From assembly GCA_963843085.1 (NCBI GenBank), contig CAWJJG010000010.1:310001-374000 (forward strand): a stretch of DNA of 64,000 bases. Direction: 5' to 3'. How positions within the stretch are numbered: position 1 is the first letter of the stretch; each line of letters starts with the position of its first letter. This document shows, piece after piece, positions 14,919 to 23,863 of this stretch. The notes under the pieces are model-generated. The model had not been told where the DNA came from and made no database searches. It saw nothing but the letters and a program-made list of their open reading frames with translations. Origin of the DNA: DASUPK01 sp963843085. Its GTDB lineage: Bacteria > Actinomycetota > Thermoleophilia > Solirubrobacterales > 70-9. The translations under genes and the position numbers were made by a program.

Positions 14919-15287
14919 ATGGAAGGCGAGAACGGCGCGGCCACCCACGTATCGACCATCCCGCTTCCGGGCGGGAACCAGACGCCCGTCTACGCGGGCC
15001 GGCTCGAGATCAGGCCCGCCGATCACGCCGCCCTGGTCGACGGCCGCCCACTGATCCTGACCGTGAGGGAGCTGCAGCTCCTCACCGAGCTGGCCCATAA
15101 CGCTGAACGGGTCATGACCCGGGAGGAGCTCTACGAGACGGTCTGGGGCCGTGCCTACAACAAGAGTGACCGGTCCGTTGACGTCTACGTCGGACGGCTG
15201 CGAGCCAAGCTGAGCAGGGCACTTCCGGGCCGGCGCTTCATCCACACCCACACCGGCATCGGCTACCGGTTCTCGCCCCAGGCCTGA
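14919..15287 (+). CDS. Receiver-less PhoB-type winged-helix DNA-binding protein
   Basis: A 122-residue protein consisting of an N-terminal beta stretch and one OmpR/PhoB-type winged helix (about residues 25-120: LTVRELQLLTELAH, MTREELYETVWG, RSVDVYVGRLRAKL, IHTHTGIGYRF). It is clearly paralogous to the C-terminal domain of the regulator at 13196 but has no receiver domain, so phosphorylation cannot control it directly; control is more likely through its amount. A four-unit PHO-box array just upstream fits Pho-dependent expression. ATG 14919 is used; the purine-rich run at about 14894-14906 is rather far upstream as a ribosome-binding site. Confidence 0.8.
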   Translation: MEGENGAATHVSTIPLPGGNQTPVYAGRLEIRPADHAALVDGRPLILTVRELQLLTELAHNAERVMTREELYETVWGRAYNKSDRSVDVYVGRLRAKLSRALPGRRFIHTHTGIGYRFSPQA

Positions 15288-15316
15288 CATCCGCAATTTC
15301 CCGCAGACAGGCGGGA

Positions 15317-15360
15317 TTTACATCCTTTTTACAAGTGGGCCACACGAACGTAACAAGCTG
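15317..15360 (+). promoter_or_regulatory. PHO-box-like array before pstS, four 11-bp units
   Basis: TTTACA at 15317, TTTACA at 15328, GCCACA at 15339 and GTAACA at 15350 are spaced exactly 11 bp, each unit having ACA in register. The last unit is GTAAC, as in the array at 14846. The remaining leader up to 15460 shows no gene. Confidence 0.7.
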
Positions 15361-15460
15361 GCCACCACCCGCTGGAAGGGTCCGACACCTCAAACCGATC
15401 TGAGGGAGGCGAGCCGTTGAGCCGCCGTCCCTTTTCGAAATGCGAAAAAGGAGCGACTCA

Positions 15461-16549
15461 ATGAACAGGAAGTGGTGGCTCGTACTGGCCGCCTCCGCCA
15501 TCCTGGCGCTCACCGCCGCGGCATGCGGCTCGAGCAACAGCGGCAGCTCGTCCGGCGTCTCCGGTGACCTCGCTGGCGCTGGTTCCAGTGCCCAGCAGGC
15601 TGCCCAGGAAGCATGGGTGGCCAAGTTCGAGGATCAGAACTCGGGCGCGACCGTCTCATACGACCCGATCGGGTCGGGTGGCGGCCGTGATCAGTTCATC
15701 GCCGGCGGCAAGACCGCCTTCGCCGGCAGCGACTCGCCGTTCGCCACCGACGAGCTGCCCAAGGCAGCCGACCGGTGCACGAAGGACGGCGGCGGTCAGC
15801 TGATCCAGATCCCGAACTACATCTCGCCGATCGCGATCATCTACAACCTCCAGGGCGTCGACAACCTGCAGCTCAGCCCTGACACGACCGCGAAGATCTT
15901 CAAGGGCGAGATCACAACCTGGGACGACCCGGCCATCAAGGCGGACAACCCCGGCGTGAGCCTGCCCAGCACGACGATCACACCGGTCCACCGCTCGGAC
16001 GAGTCGGGCACCACGGCCAACTTCACGGACTACCTCCATGGAGCTGCCCCCAGTGTCTGGACGTTCGATCCGGATGGCAACTGGCCGCTGAAGACCGGCG
16101 AGTCCGGCGCGCAGACGTCGGGCGTGGTCCAGGCCGTCAAGGCCGGCGACGGAGCGATCGGCTACGCCGATGCGAGCCAGTCCCAGGGTCTGGGCGTCGC
16201 CAAGGTCAAGGTTGGCAACACCTATGTGGCGCCGAGCGCCGCGGGTGCGTCCAACGATTTCGACCAGTCGCAGAAGGACCCGGAGCTCACCAAGGCGCCG
16301 TACGTGTTCGCGTACAAGGTTCAGCGGACTCCGACGGACGCCAGCAGCTATCCGGTTCTGCTCGTCTCGTACCTGATGGGTTGCACGAAGTACACCGACA
16401 CGAGCACCACCGATCTCGTCAAGGCGTACTTCAACTACATCGTCAGTGACGAGGGCCAGCAGGTGGCGGCGCAGAACGCCGGTTCGGCGCCGATCCCGCC
16501 AGGCATCAAGAAGGAGGATGAGCCCGCGATCAACGCGATCGGCGGCTGA
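15461..16549 (+). CDS. pstS: Phosphate ABC transporter substrate-binding lipoprotein PstS
   Basis: A 362-residue lipoprotein. The signal peptide ends in a lipobox (LTAAACGSS), putting the mature protein on the outer face of the membrane. Phosphate-pocket features are LAGAGSSAQ near residue 40, DPIGSGGGRDQF, FAGSDSPF and HRSDESGTTANFTDYL. It captures phosphate for PstCAB. ATG 15461 is chosen because AAAAGGAG lies 7 nt upstream and it begins the signal peptide; an ATG seven codons upstream is in frame. It has a PHO-box array upstream and a strong hairpin just after its stop. Confidence 0.95.
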   Translation: MNRKWWLVLAASAILALTAAACGSSNSGSSSGVSGDLAGAGSSAQQAAQEAWVAKFEDQNSGATVSYDPIGSGGGRDQFIAGGKTAFAGSDSPFATDELPKAADRCTKDGGGQLIQIPNYISPIAIIYNLQGVDNLQLSPDTTAKIFKGEITTWDDPAIKADNPGVSLPSTTITPVHRSDESGTTANFTDYLHGAAPSVWTFDPDGNWPLKTGESGAQTSGVVQAVKAGDGAIGYADASQSQGLGVAKVKVGNTYVAPSAAGASNDFDQSQKDPELTKAPYVFAYKVQRTPTDASSYPVLLVSYLMGCTKYTDTSTTDLVKAYFNYIVSDEGQQVAAQNAGSAPIPPGIKKEDEPAINAIGG

Positions 16550-16566
16550 TCCACCACTGATCGGGA

Positions 16567-16597
16567 GGGGGCCCCGCGCATCAGGCGCGGGGCCCCC
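16567..16597 (+). terminator. Strong intercistronic hairpin between pstS and pstC
   Basis: A 13-bp perfect GC stem (GGGGGCCCCGCGC at 16567-16579, complement at 16585-16597) with a 5-nt loop, without a U-tract. It probably attenuates read-through or protects the pstS mRNA 3' end, giving more binding protein than permease. Confidence 0.75.
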
Positions 16598-16617
16598 GAC
16601 CGACTTTCACCCGACCT

Positions 16618-17574
16618 TTGGAAGCTCACACCGACACCACCACCCAGGCGGGGCAGATCCTCGCCGCCGCATCCGGCGGCAAGCGAAGGCCCGGCGACCG
16701 GATCTTCTCCAATGCCGCCGTGATCGCCGGCGTTTCGGTTCTCGCGCTCCTGGCGGGCGTCGCCATCTTCCTGATCGCGGACTCGATTCCGGCCGTGACG
16801 GCGAAGACCGCGGATCTGCCCGACGGCAAGACCCTGGTCGACTACATCGCGCCGCTCGCGTTCGGCACGGTCCTGGCCGCCGTGGTCGCGGTCGTCATCG
16901 CGGTCCCCCTGGCGGTCGCCGTGGCTCTGTTCATCAGCCACGTCGCCCCGCGGCGGATGGCCCTCTCCTTGGCTTACGTCGTCGACCTGCTGGCTGCGAT
17001 CCCCAGCATCGTCTACGGCCTCTGGGGGATCTTCGTGCTCGGGCCCGCGATGGTGCCCATCCTGGATTGGCTGGTCGCGCACCTGAGCTGGATCCCCTTC
17101 TTCGCGGGTCCGGCCTCGGTCACTGGCCGGACCATGCTCACCGCTGGCCTCGTCCTGGCACTGATGATCCTCCCGATCGTCTCCGCCGTTGCGCGTGAGG
17201 TCTTCTCCCAGACGCCGCGGCGGCTCGAGGAGGGTGCCCTGGCGCTGGGGGCGACCCGCTGGGAGATGATCCGAATGTCGGTGCTGCCCTTCGGCAAGTC
17301 CGCCGTGATCAGCGGCTCGATGCTCGGCCTCGGCCGCGCTCTCGGAGAGACCATGGCGGTGGTGATCATCCTCTCGGCTTCAGGGATCGTCACCTTCAAC
17401 CTGGTCAGCCAGGAGAACCCGACGCCGATAGCGGCGAACATCGCCCTCAAGTTCCCCGAGTCCTCAGGCGTCGACGTCAACGCACTGATCGCCTCCGGCC
17501 TGGTCCTCTTCGGCATCACGCTCGTGGTCAACATGATCGCCCGACTGATCATCTCCCGATCGGAGTCCGAGTGA
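16618..17574 (+). CDS. pstC: Phosphate ABC transporter permease PstC
   Basis: A 318-residue inner-membrane permease with six main helices. The EAA-type loop that docks on the ATPase is RLEEGALALGATRWEMIRMS (about residue 200), followed by GRALGETMAVVII, the PstC/PstA signature. With PstA it forms the transmembrane channel of the high-affinity phosphate importer. The start is taken as TTG 16618, which has no visible Shine-Dalgarno sequence; the first clear helix begins about residue 35. Its stop overlaps the pstA GTG. Confidence 0.92.
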   Translation: MEAHTDTTTQAGQILAAASGGKRRPGDRIFSNAAVIAGVSVLALLAGVAIFLIADSIPAVTAKTADLPDGKTLVDYIAPLAFGTVLAAVVAVVIAVPLAVAVALFISHVAPRRMALSLAYVVDLLAAIPSIVYGLWGIFVLGPAMVPILDWLVAHLSWIPFFAGPASVTGRTMLTAGLVLALMILPIVSAVAREVFSQTPRRLEEGALALGATRWEMIRMSVLPFGKSAVISGSMLGLGRALGETMAVVIILSASGIVTFNLVSQENPTPIAANIALKFPESSGVDVNALIASGLVLFGITLVVNMIARLIISRSESE

Positions 17575-18689
17575 CCGAGCCGAGGGACAGGCGAGACGAG
17601 AATCCGGCGGCTGCCTTCGATCCGGCGGAGAGCATCGCGGCGATCGGGGGGCCCGGGGTCAGCAGCGGCACACTCCCCGCGTGGTTCCTGCGCGCCGTGG
17701 CTGCCGGTTCAGCCCTGGTCGCCCTCGCGATCCTGCTCGCGACGGGCGGCTTCACGATCGTCCTCTTCTTCGTGATCACGGCCCTGATCGCGCTGCCGAC
17801 CGCGTACGTATGGTCGCTCGTCACCGAGGGCCGCCGACAGGCGTTCGACCGGCTGGTGACTGTGGGCATCGTCACCGGCTTCGGCGTCGCCGTGCTACCG
17901 CTCATCTCCGTGCTCTATGAGGTGTTCAAGCGCGGGACGGCCCGCTTCGACGGCTCCTTCTTCACCGAGGCGCAGCGCGGGGTGATCGGCGCCGGCGGCG
18001 GAGCCGAGCACGCGATCGTCGGGACGCTGGTGATCACCGGCGTCGCCACCCTGATCTCCGTCCCGATCGGGATCATGGCCGCCGTCTACCTGAACGAGTA
18101 CGGGACGGGCCGCCTGCGGAAGGCGTTGACCTTCTTCGTGGACGTGATGACCGGCGTCCCGTCGATCGTCGCGGGCCTGTTTGCATACGCGCTGTTCGCG
18201 GCGTTCCTCGGCCCGGGAATCCGCCTCGGGATCATCGGCTCGGTCGCACTGACGGTGCTCATGATCCCGATCGTCATCCGGTCGGCGGAGGAGATCCTGA
18301 AGATCGTCCCCGACCACCTGCGCGAGGCCGCCTATGCGCTTGGGACCCCGAAGTGGAGGGTCGTGACCAAGATCGTGCTGCCCACGGCGCTCGCCGGGCT
18401 GGTCACCGGCGTGATGCTGGCGATCGCCCGCGTGATCGGCGAGACGGCGCCGCTGTTGGTGACCACCGGCGTGATCGACTCGGTCAACACGAATCCGCTC
18501 AGCGGGCGGATGCAGAACCTCGCGGTGTACGCCTACAGTGAGTACAAGGATCCGGGGGTGGACGTTCAGGCCTCCTACGACAAGGCCTGGGCCGCGGCCC
18601 TCACGCTGATCTTGATGGTGATGATCCTGAGCCTGCTGGCCCGCTTCATCTACCGGCGCTTCGGCACCGATCTTCGGGACACCAGATAG
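17571..18689 (+). CDS. pstA: Phosphate ABC transporter permease PstA
   Basis: A 372-residue permease, longer than typical PstA because an N-terminal extension of about 90 residues adds two hydrophobic segments. The permease core has NEYGTGRLRKALTFFVDV, PSIVAGLFAYALF, the EAA loop LREAAYALGTPKWRVVTKIV and ARVIGETAPLLV. It pairs with PstC. GTG 17571 overlaps the pstC stop by 4 nt (GTGA), indicating coupling. Confidence 0.92.
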   Translation: MTEPRDRRDENPAAAFDPAESIAAIGGPGVSSGTLPAWFLRAVAAGSALVALAILLATGGFTIVLFFVITALIALPTAYVWSLVTEGRRQAFDRLVTVGIVTGFGVAVLPLISVLYEVFKRGTARFDGSFFTEAQRGVIGAGGGAEHAIVGTLVITGVATLISVPIGIMAAVYLNEYGTGRLRKALTFFVDVMTGVPSIVAGLFAYALFAAFLGPGIRLGIIGSVALTVLMIPIVIRSAEEILKIVPDHLREAAYALGTPKWRVVTKIVLPTALAGLVTGVMLAIARVIGETAPLLVTTGVIDSVNTNPLSGRMQNLAVYAYSEYKDPGVDVQASYDKAWAAALTLILMVMILSLLARFIYRRFGTDLRDTR

Positions 18690-18727
18690 CGCACTTGAGA
18701 CTTCGAATGCCCAGGGACAGGAGGAAC

Positions 18728-19618
18728 ATGCCCGAGACAGCGGATACGACCAAGGAGACACGAAGCTCCGGCGTGGCGACTGACCTCGCCCGGACGGCCA
18801 AGAAGGCCTTCAAGCGGGGTGGCGATAAGGTCGAGCGCATGGCCAAGCGCTTCACCGTCAAGGACGTGAACCTCTACTACGGCGATTTCCACGCTGTCCA
18901 GGACGTCTCCATGACGATCGAGCCGAATCAGGTGACGGCCCTGATCGGCTCCTCGGGATGCGGGAAGACGACCATGCTCCGGTCGCTGAACCGGATGCAC
19001 GAGCTCACCCCGGGTGCACGGGTCGACGGCGAGGTGATCCTCGACGACCAGAACATCTACGCGTCCAACGTCGACCCGGTGGAGGTTCGCCGGCTCGTCG
19101 GGATGGTGTTCCAGGCGCCCAACCCGTTTCCGACGATGTCGGTCTACGAGAACGTCGCCGCGGGCCTCTCCCTCAACCGCAGGGGGATCTCGAAGTCCGA
19201 GAAGGACGATGTCGTCGAGAGGTCCCTCCGCGGCGCCCACCTCTGGGAGGAGGTGAAGGACCGTCTGGACCGGAAAGGCTCGGCCCTCTCCGGCGGCCAG
19301 CAGCAGCGGCTGTGCATCGCCCGCGCGATCGCCGTCGAGCCCGAGGTGCTGTTGATGGACGAGCCGTGCTCGGCCCTCGATCCCGTCGCCACGCTTGCGG
19401 TCGAGGATCTGATCGAGGAGCTGAAAACGCGCTACACGATCGCGATCGTCACCCACAACATGCAGCAGGCGGCCCGTGTCAGCGACGTCACGGCGTTCTT
19501 CAACCTCGAGTCCGCCGGCAAGCCGGGCCGTCTGGTCGAGATGGATGCCACCGACAAGATGTTCACTACGCCCTCCAAGAAGGAGACGGAGGACTACGTC
19601 AGCGGGAGGTTCGGCTGA
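18728..19618 (+). CDS. pstB: Phosphate ABC transporter ATPase PstB
   Basis: A 296-residue ABC ATPase. Visible motifs are Walker A GSSGCGKTT, signature LSGGQQQRLCIARAIA, Walker B VLLMDEPCSALDP and the H-loop IVTHNMQQAARVSD. About 35 residues precede the conserved core (FTVKDVNLYYGDFHAVQDVS). ATG 18728 is chosen because GGAGG is directly upstream; ATG 18707 and TTG 18695 are alternatives. It energises PstCA and, in many bacteria, takes part in PhoU-dependent signalling. Confidence 0.95.
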   Translation: MPETADTTKETRSSGVATDLARTAKKAFKRGGDKVERMAKRFTVKDVNLYYGDFHAVQDVSMTIEPNQVTALIGSSGCGKTTMLRSLNRMHELTPGARVDGEVILDDQNIYASNVDPVEVRRLVGMVFQAPNPFPTMSVYENVAAGLSLNRRGISKSEKDDVVERSLRGAHLWEEVKDRLDRKGSALSGGQQQRLCIARAIAVEPEVLLMDEPCSALDPVATLAVEDLIEELKTRYTIAIVTHNMQQAARVSDVTAFFNLESAGKPGRLVEMDATDKMFTTPSKKETEDYVSGRFG

Positions 19619-20322
19619 TGCCCGAGGCACGCATGCACTACCAGGACCAGCTCGACGAGCTCGAGAAGAACTGCCTGAGCGGGCTCGACCTCGTCATCGC
19701 CTCGCTCGATCGCACCATGGAGGCCGTTCAGCATCAGGACATGGAGCTCGCCGAGCTCGTCATCGCCGATGACGACCGGATCGACGGCCGATACCTCGAG
19801 GTCCACCAGGAGATCCTCACCATGCTCGCCACCCAGGCCCCGGTGGCCACCGACCTGCGGCTGATCTCCGCGCTGCTGCACGTGATGCACTCGATCGAGC
19901 GCATGGGGGATCAGTGCGTGAACATCTCGAAGGTCATCCCCCTGACCGGCAACGACGCTCCCGTGCACGACGAGATGGTCGACAGGGTCGTGCTGATGGG
20001 CAAGCAGGGGCGCTCGATGCTCTCCCAGGCCAAGAAGGCTTTCGAGGGCCGTGACGTCGAGCTCGCGCGCGACCTCGTCCGCCAGGACGACCTGATCGAC
20101 AACCTGAACAAGGAGTGCTTCAAGATCGCGGTGCAGGTCGGCGACGACGCCGACGTGCGCGAGTGGGCGATGACGATGATGCTCGTCGCGCGCGCCCTGG
20201 AACGGATCGGCGACAACGCCGTCGACATCGGCGAGCAGGTCGCCTTCGTGGTCACCGGGCTCTTTCGCGAGTTCGAAGACGCTTCGCACCCGGGCCAGGC
20301 GCCGCCGTTGCCCTCGACCTAG
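19618..20322 (+). CDS. phoU: Phosphate signalling protein PhoU
   Basis: A 234-residue all-helical protein made of two PhoU repeats, each with the E/DxxxD metal-binding pattern: IADDDRIDGRYLEV..HSIERMGDQCVN in the first and VRQDDLIDNLNKEC..RALERIGDNAVDI in the second. PhoU represses the Pho response when phosphate is plentiful by linking PstB to the sensor kinase. The ATG overlaps the pstB stop by one base (TGATG) and its ribosome-binding site lies in pstB. It ends 10 nt from the convergent ACR3 gene. Confidence 0.93.
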   Translation: MPEARMHYQDQLDELEKNCLSGLDLVIASLDRTMEAVQHQDMELAELVIADDDRIDGRYLEVHQEILTMLATQAPVATDLRLISALLHVMHSIERMGDQCVNISKVIPLTGNDAPVHDEMVDRVVLMGKQGRSMLSQAKKAFEGRDVELARDLVRQDDLIDNLNKECFKIAVQVGDDADVREWAMTMMLVARALERIGDNAVDIGEQVAFVVTGLFREFEDASHPGQAPPLPST

Positions 20323-20332
20323 AGGGACTGAC

Positions 20333-21484
20333 CTACGACGACGCGGATGGTTGGATCGGTGGGTGCCTGTCGGGGCCCCGCACGGAGCCCGGGACCGGAG
20401 TCGGCCGGCCTGGCTCGTTGGGCCACCAGCGTCGCCGCAGCCAGAGCGCGACGTAGACGAGCGTGACGAGGACGGGAACCTCGATAAGCGGGCCGACCAC
20501 GCCGGCCAGCGCCTGGCCCGAGCTGGCACCCCAGACGCCGACGGCGACCGCGATCGCCAGTTCGAAGTCGTTCGAGGCGACCGTGAAGGCGAGGGTCGCG
20601 GTCTTCGGGTACCCGAGGTTCATCCCCCGGCCGATGAGGAATCCGAGCACCCACATGACGACGAAGTAAGCGAGCAGGGGCAGCGCGATGCGCGCAACCG
20701 TCAAGGGGTCCCCGGTGATGGCGTCGCCCTGGATGGCGAACAGCAGCACGATCGTGAACAGCAGCCCGTAGAGCGTGATGGGCGCAATGCGCGGGATGAC
20801 CGTCGACTCGAACCAATCGCGGCCGTGCGCGCGCAAGCCCCAGCGGCGGGTGAGGTAGCCCGCGGTCAGCGGGATGCCGAGGAAGATGAGCACGGTGCGC
20901 GCGACCTCCCAGATGCTGACCTCGAAGCCCTGGGTGTCGAGCCCGAGCAGGTTGGGCAGGGCGTTGAGGTAGAACCAGCCCAGAAACGCGTAGGCGACGA
21001 CTTGGAAGATGGCGTTGAAGACGACCAGAACCGCGGCGCGGTCGTTGTCGCCGCCGGCGAGGTCGTTCCAGACGAGCACCATCGCGATGCAGCGCGCCAG
21101 ACCGACGACGATGACGCCGGTGCGGTAGGCGGGCTCGTCGGCCAGGAAGACCCAGGCCAGCGTGAACATCAGGGCCGGGCCGACGACCCACGACAGGAAC
21201 AGCGAGACGCCGAACATCCGCCCGTCGCCGCGCATCTTCCCCATCTCCTCGTAGCGGACCTTCGTGAGGACCGGGTACATCATCAGCAGCAGGCCGAGAG
21301 CGATCGGCAGGCTCACGGTTCCGACCTCCAGCCTGTCCAGGAAATCGTTGAGCCCTGGCACGAGTGATCCGAGCGCCAGCCCGCCGGCCATCGCCAGCGC
21401 AATCCACAGAGGCAGGAAGCGATCGAGCGTCGACAGCCGGCGGATGACGGCGGCCTCGTCCGGATGGACGGTGGCCTCACTCAC
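20333..21484 (-). CDS. acr3: ACR3-family arsenite efflux permease
   Basis: A 383-residue protein with about ten membrane helices and the ACR3 signature GLARCIAMVLVWNDLA, whose Cys is essential for arsenite transport in characterised members. A second conserved stretch is LAFTVASNDFELAIAVAVG with the helix-9 Glu. It expels arsenite produced by arsenate reductase. It is the last gene of the arsC-GAPDH-arsJ-acr3 run on this strand, 27 nt after arsJ. The start is GTG 21484. The C-terminal tail is Pro-rich and unlikely to be functional. Confidence 0.93.
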   Translation of the reverse strand: MSEATVHPDEAAVIRRLSTLDRFLPLWIALAMAGGLALGSLVPGLNDFLDRLEVGTVSLPIALGLLLMMYPVLTKVRYEEMGKMRGDGRMFGVSLFLSWVVGPALMFTLAWVFLADEPAYRTGVIVVGLARCIAMVLVWNDLAGGDNDRAAVLVVFNAIFQVVAYAFLGWFYLNALPNLLGLDTQGFEVSIWEVARTVLIFLGIPLTAGYLTRRWGLRAHGRDWFESTVIPRIAPITLYGLLFTIVLLFAIQGDAITGDPLTVARIALPLLAYFVVMWVLGFLIGRGMNLGYPKTATLAFTVASNDFELAIAVAVGVWGASSGQALAGVVGPLIEVPVLVTLVYVALWLRRRWWPNEPGRPTPVPGSVRGPDRHPPIQPSASS

Positions 21485-21511
21485 GATGGGACCAGGCTGC
21501 GATGAGTCACC

Positions 21512-22786
21512 TTAGGACGCTGGCTCCGCCCTGGGCAATTCCACTCCGGAGGAGCGGCGAGCGGTTGTCTTGGGGAGCATCAGTGAGAGCAGCCCCGCGG
21601 CCACGACGAATGCGGCCGATACCCAGAGGCAGGCCTCGAGGCCTTGCCACTCGTACAGCAGCCCCGAGAGCACCGTTCCAGCCAACCGGCCACAGGCGTT
21701 GGCCATGTAATAGAAGCCGACGTTCATCGCGACCTTGTCGTTGTCGGCGTAGGAGAGGATCAGGTAGGAGTGGACAGCGGAGTTCATCGCGAACAGGACG
21801 CCGAAGATGATCAGCCCGACGACGACGACCACGGTCGGGTCGGCCTTGGCCGAGAGAGCGATCGCGATCCCGGCGGGGAGGATCGCCAGGGCGAAGGCGA
21901 GCCAGGCCGCCGTCCGGCCGTCCGGCTCGCCGCCCTCCTCGGCGCGACGGCGAACGAAGCGCGGCGCCGAGGCCTGAACGATCCCGTAGCCGATGATCCA
22001 AGCGGCCAGATAGAGGCTCACCTGCCAGAAGTTCCAGCCGACCACGGAGTAGAGGAAGACCGGCAGGCCCACCACGAACCAGACGTCTCTCGAAGCGAAC
22101 AGGAAGATCCGGGCCGCCGCCAGGATGTTGACCGCCCGGTTGTTGGAGAACATGTGCTTGAACTTCGCCTTCGCGTCGGGTCGGCCCAGGTGCTGGCCGC
22201 GCATCAGGGTCGAGACGACGACCAGGGCGGTCGCGCTGATGCCGGCCAGGACGAGCACTCCGGGCTGGAAGCCGATCACCGTGATCAGCAGGCCGCCGAG
22301 GAAGAAGCCCACGCCCTTCAGCGCGTTCTTCGAGCCGGTGAGGATCGCAACCCACTTGTAGAGGGCGCCCTCCTGGCCATCGGGCACGATCAGCTTCACC
22401 GCGCTCTTCGAGCTCATCTTGGTCAGGTCCTTGGCGATGCCCGAAAGGGCCTGGGAGCCCATCACGTAGGGCACGACCAGCCAGGCCGCGGGCGCGAAGC
22501 CGAGCATGCTCTGCGCGCAGATCTGCACGCCCAGGCCCATGAACAGCGTGGTCTTGAGCCCGAAGCGGGCGGCGACCCAGCCTCCGACGAGGTTGGTGAC
22601 GATGCCGAAGAACTCGTAGAGCAGGAAGAGCGTGGCGAGCTGGAATGGGCTGTAGCCGAGCTGGTCGAAGTAGAAGAGCACCAGCATGCGGCTCGCCCCG
22701 TCGACGAGGGTGTCGCTCCAATACGCCCCCGTGACCAGGGCGTAGTTGCGCATGTCCCCGCGCGGTTTGGCTGTGCTCGCCTCCAT
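21512..22786 (-). CDS. arsJ: ArsJ-type MFS exporter for 1-arseno-3-phosphoglycerate
   Basis: A 424-residue MFS protein with twelve helices. The N-terminal block MRNYALVTGAYW, DGASRMLVLFYFDQLGYS, and LFLLYEFFGIVTNLVGGW is what I recall for ArsJ. Adjacent to a dedicated GAPDH gene, this matches the described pathway in which GAPDH forms 1-arseno-3-phosphoglycerate and ArsJ expels it, removing arsenate without reduction. The gene lies 10 nt after the GAPDH gene. The function rests on family and context rather than on known substrate residues. Confidence 0.85.
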   Translation of the reverse strand: MEASTAKPRGDMRNYALVTGAYWSDTLVDGASRMLVLFYFDQLGYSPFQLATLFLLYEFFGIVTNLVGGWVAARFGLKTTLFMGLGVQICAQSMLGFAPAAWLVVPYVMGSQALSGIAKDLTKMSSKSAVKLIVPDGQEGALYKWVAILTGSKNALKGVGFFLGGLLITVIGFQPGVLVLAGISATALVVVSTLMRGQHLGRPDAKAKFKHMFSNNRAVNILAAARIFLFASRDVWFVVGLPVFLYSVVGWNFWQVSLYLAAWIIGYGIVQASAPRFVRRRAEEGGEPDGRTAAWLAFALAILPAGIAIALSAKADPTVVVVVGLIIFGVLFAMNSAVHSYLILSYADNDKVAMNVGFYYMANACGRLAGTVLSGLLYEWQGLEACLWVSAAFVVAAGLLSLMLPKTTARRSSGVELPRAEPAS

Positions 22787-22796
22787 GACCAGGGCC

Positions 22797-23861
22797 CTAG
22801 TCGAGAGCGGGAGTGCGGGCTGCGGCTGAATCGGCCTGGGCGCGAATCCCCTGCGAGACCTTCTGGGCCAATTCCGCCAACCGGTTGGCGTAGCCCCATT
22901 CGTTGTCGTACCAGGCGAGCACCTTCACCTGCGTCTCGTTGATGACCATGGTGGAGGGAGCGTCCACGATGCCCGAGCGCGGGTCGTCCCGGTAGTCGAC
23001 GGAGACGAGGGGGCGTTCCTCGTAGCCGAGGATCCCGGCGAACGGGCCATCGGCGGCGGCGCGGAAGAGGCCGTTGACCTCCTCGACCGTCGTTGGCCGC
23101 TCGACCTCGAAGGCGCAGTCGGTGATCGACGAGTTCAGCATCGGCACCCTCACCGCAAGGCCGTTCAACCTGCCCTCGAGCTCCGGGAAGATCAGCCCGA
23201 TCGCCGTCGCTGAGCCGGTCGTGGTCGGAATCAGGGACAGGCTGGCGGCGCGGGCGCGGCGGAGGTCCTCGTGGGGTGCGTCGACGACGACCTGGGTGTT
23301 CGTCATGTCGTGCAGAGTCGTGATCGAGCCATGCCGGATCCCCACCCCCTCGTGAAGGACCTTGACCACCGGAGCCAGGCAGTTGGTGGTGCAGGAGGCT
23401 GCGGTGACCACGCTGTGCTCGGCCGGGTCGTAGAGATCATCGTTCACCCCGAGCACGAGATTCAGCGCTCCCTCCTCCTTGACGGGAGCAGCCACGATCA
23501 CCTTGCTGACGCCGCGGTCGAAGTAACCGGCCAGGGTCTCCATGGTGCGGAACTGCCCGGAGCACTCAAGGACGACGTCGATTCCGAGCTCGTCCCACGG
23601 GACCTCTCCCGGGAGCGGATGCCGGGAGTAGGAGACCGATCTCCCGTCGATGGAGATCGACTCCTCACCGCTGTCTACGTTCGGGCCCCAGCGGCCGTGA
23701 ACTGAGTCGAACTTGAGGAGATGGGCGGCCGTCGGGGCATCGCCTTGAGGCTCGTTGACGTGGGCGAACTCGAGATCCGACCAGCCCCATGCGGCCCGCA
23801 GCGCAAGCCGGCCCATCCGCCCGAATCCGTTGATTCCGATGGAGACCTTGGATTCAGCCAC
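22797..23861 (-). CDS. ArsJ-associated glyceraldehyde-3-phosphate dehydrogenase
   Basis: A 354-residue GAPDH with Rossmann start SIGINGFGRMGRLALRA, catalytic Cys in ASCTTNCLAPV (about residue 160), TTTGSATAIGLIFPEL and the C-terminal WYDNEWGYANRL. It is divergent from the glycolytic GAPDH at 56280. Lying between arsC and arsJ, it is expected to use arsenate in place of phosphate to form unstable 1-arseno-3-phosphoglycerate for export. The start is GTG 23861, two bases after the arsC stop. Confidence 0.88.
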   Translation of the reverse strand: MAESKVSIGINGFGRMGRLALRAAWGWSDLEFAHVNEPQGDAPTAAHLLKFDSVHGRWGPNVDSGEESISIDGRSVSYSRHPLPGEVPWDELGIDVVLECSGQFRTMETLAGYFDRGVSKVIVAAPVKEEGALNLVLGVNDDLYDPAEHSVVTAASCTTNCLAPVVKVLHEGVGIRHGSITTLHDMTNTQVVVDAPHEDLRRARAASLSLIPTTTGSATAIGLIFPELEGRLNGLAVRVPMLNSSITDCAFEVERPTTVEEVNGLFRAAADGPFAGILGYEERPLVSVDYRDDPRSGIVDAPSTMVINETQVKVLAWYDNEWGYANRLAELAQKVSQGIRAQADSAAARTPALD

Positions 23862-23863
23862 GG

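Noticed and set aside
22797..23861. This GAPDH as the main glycolytic enzyme
   Set aside because: It lies between arsC and arsJ on an ars transcript, and a complete glycolytic operon with another gap is present at 56280.
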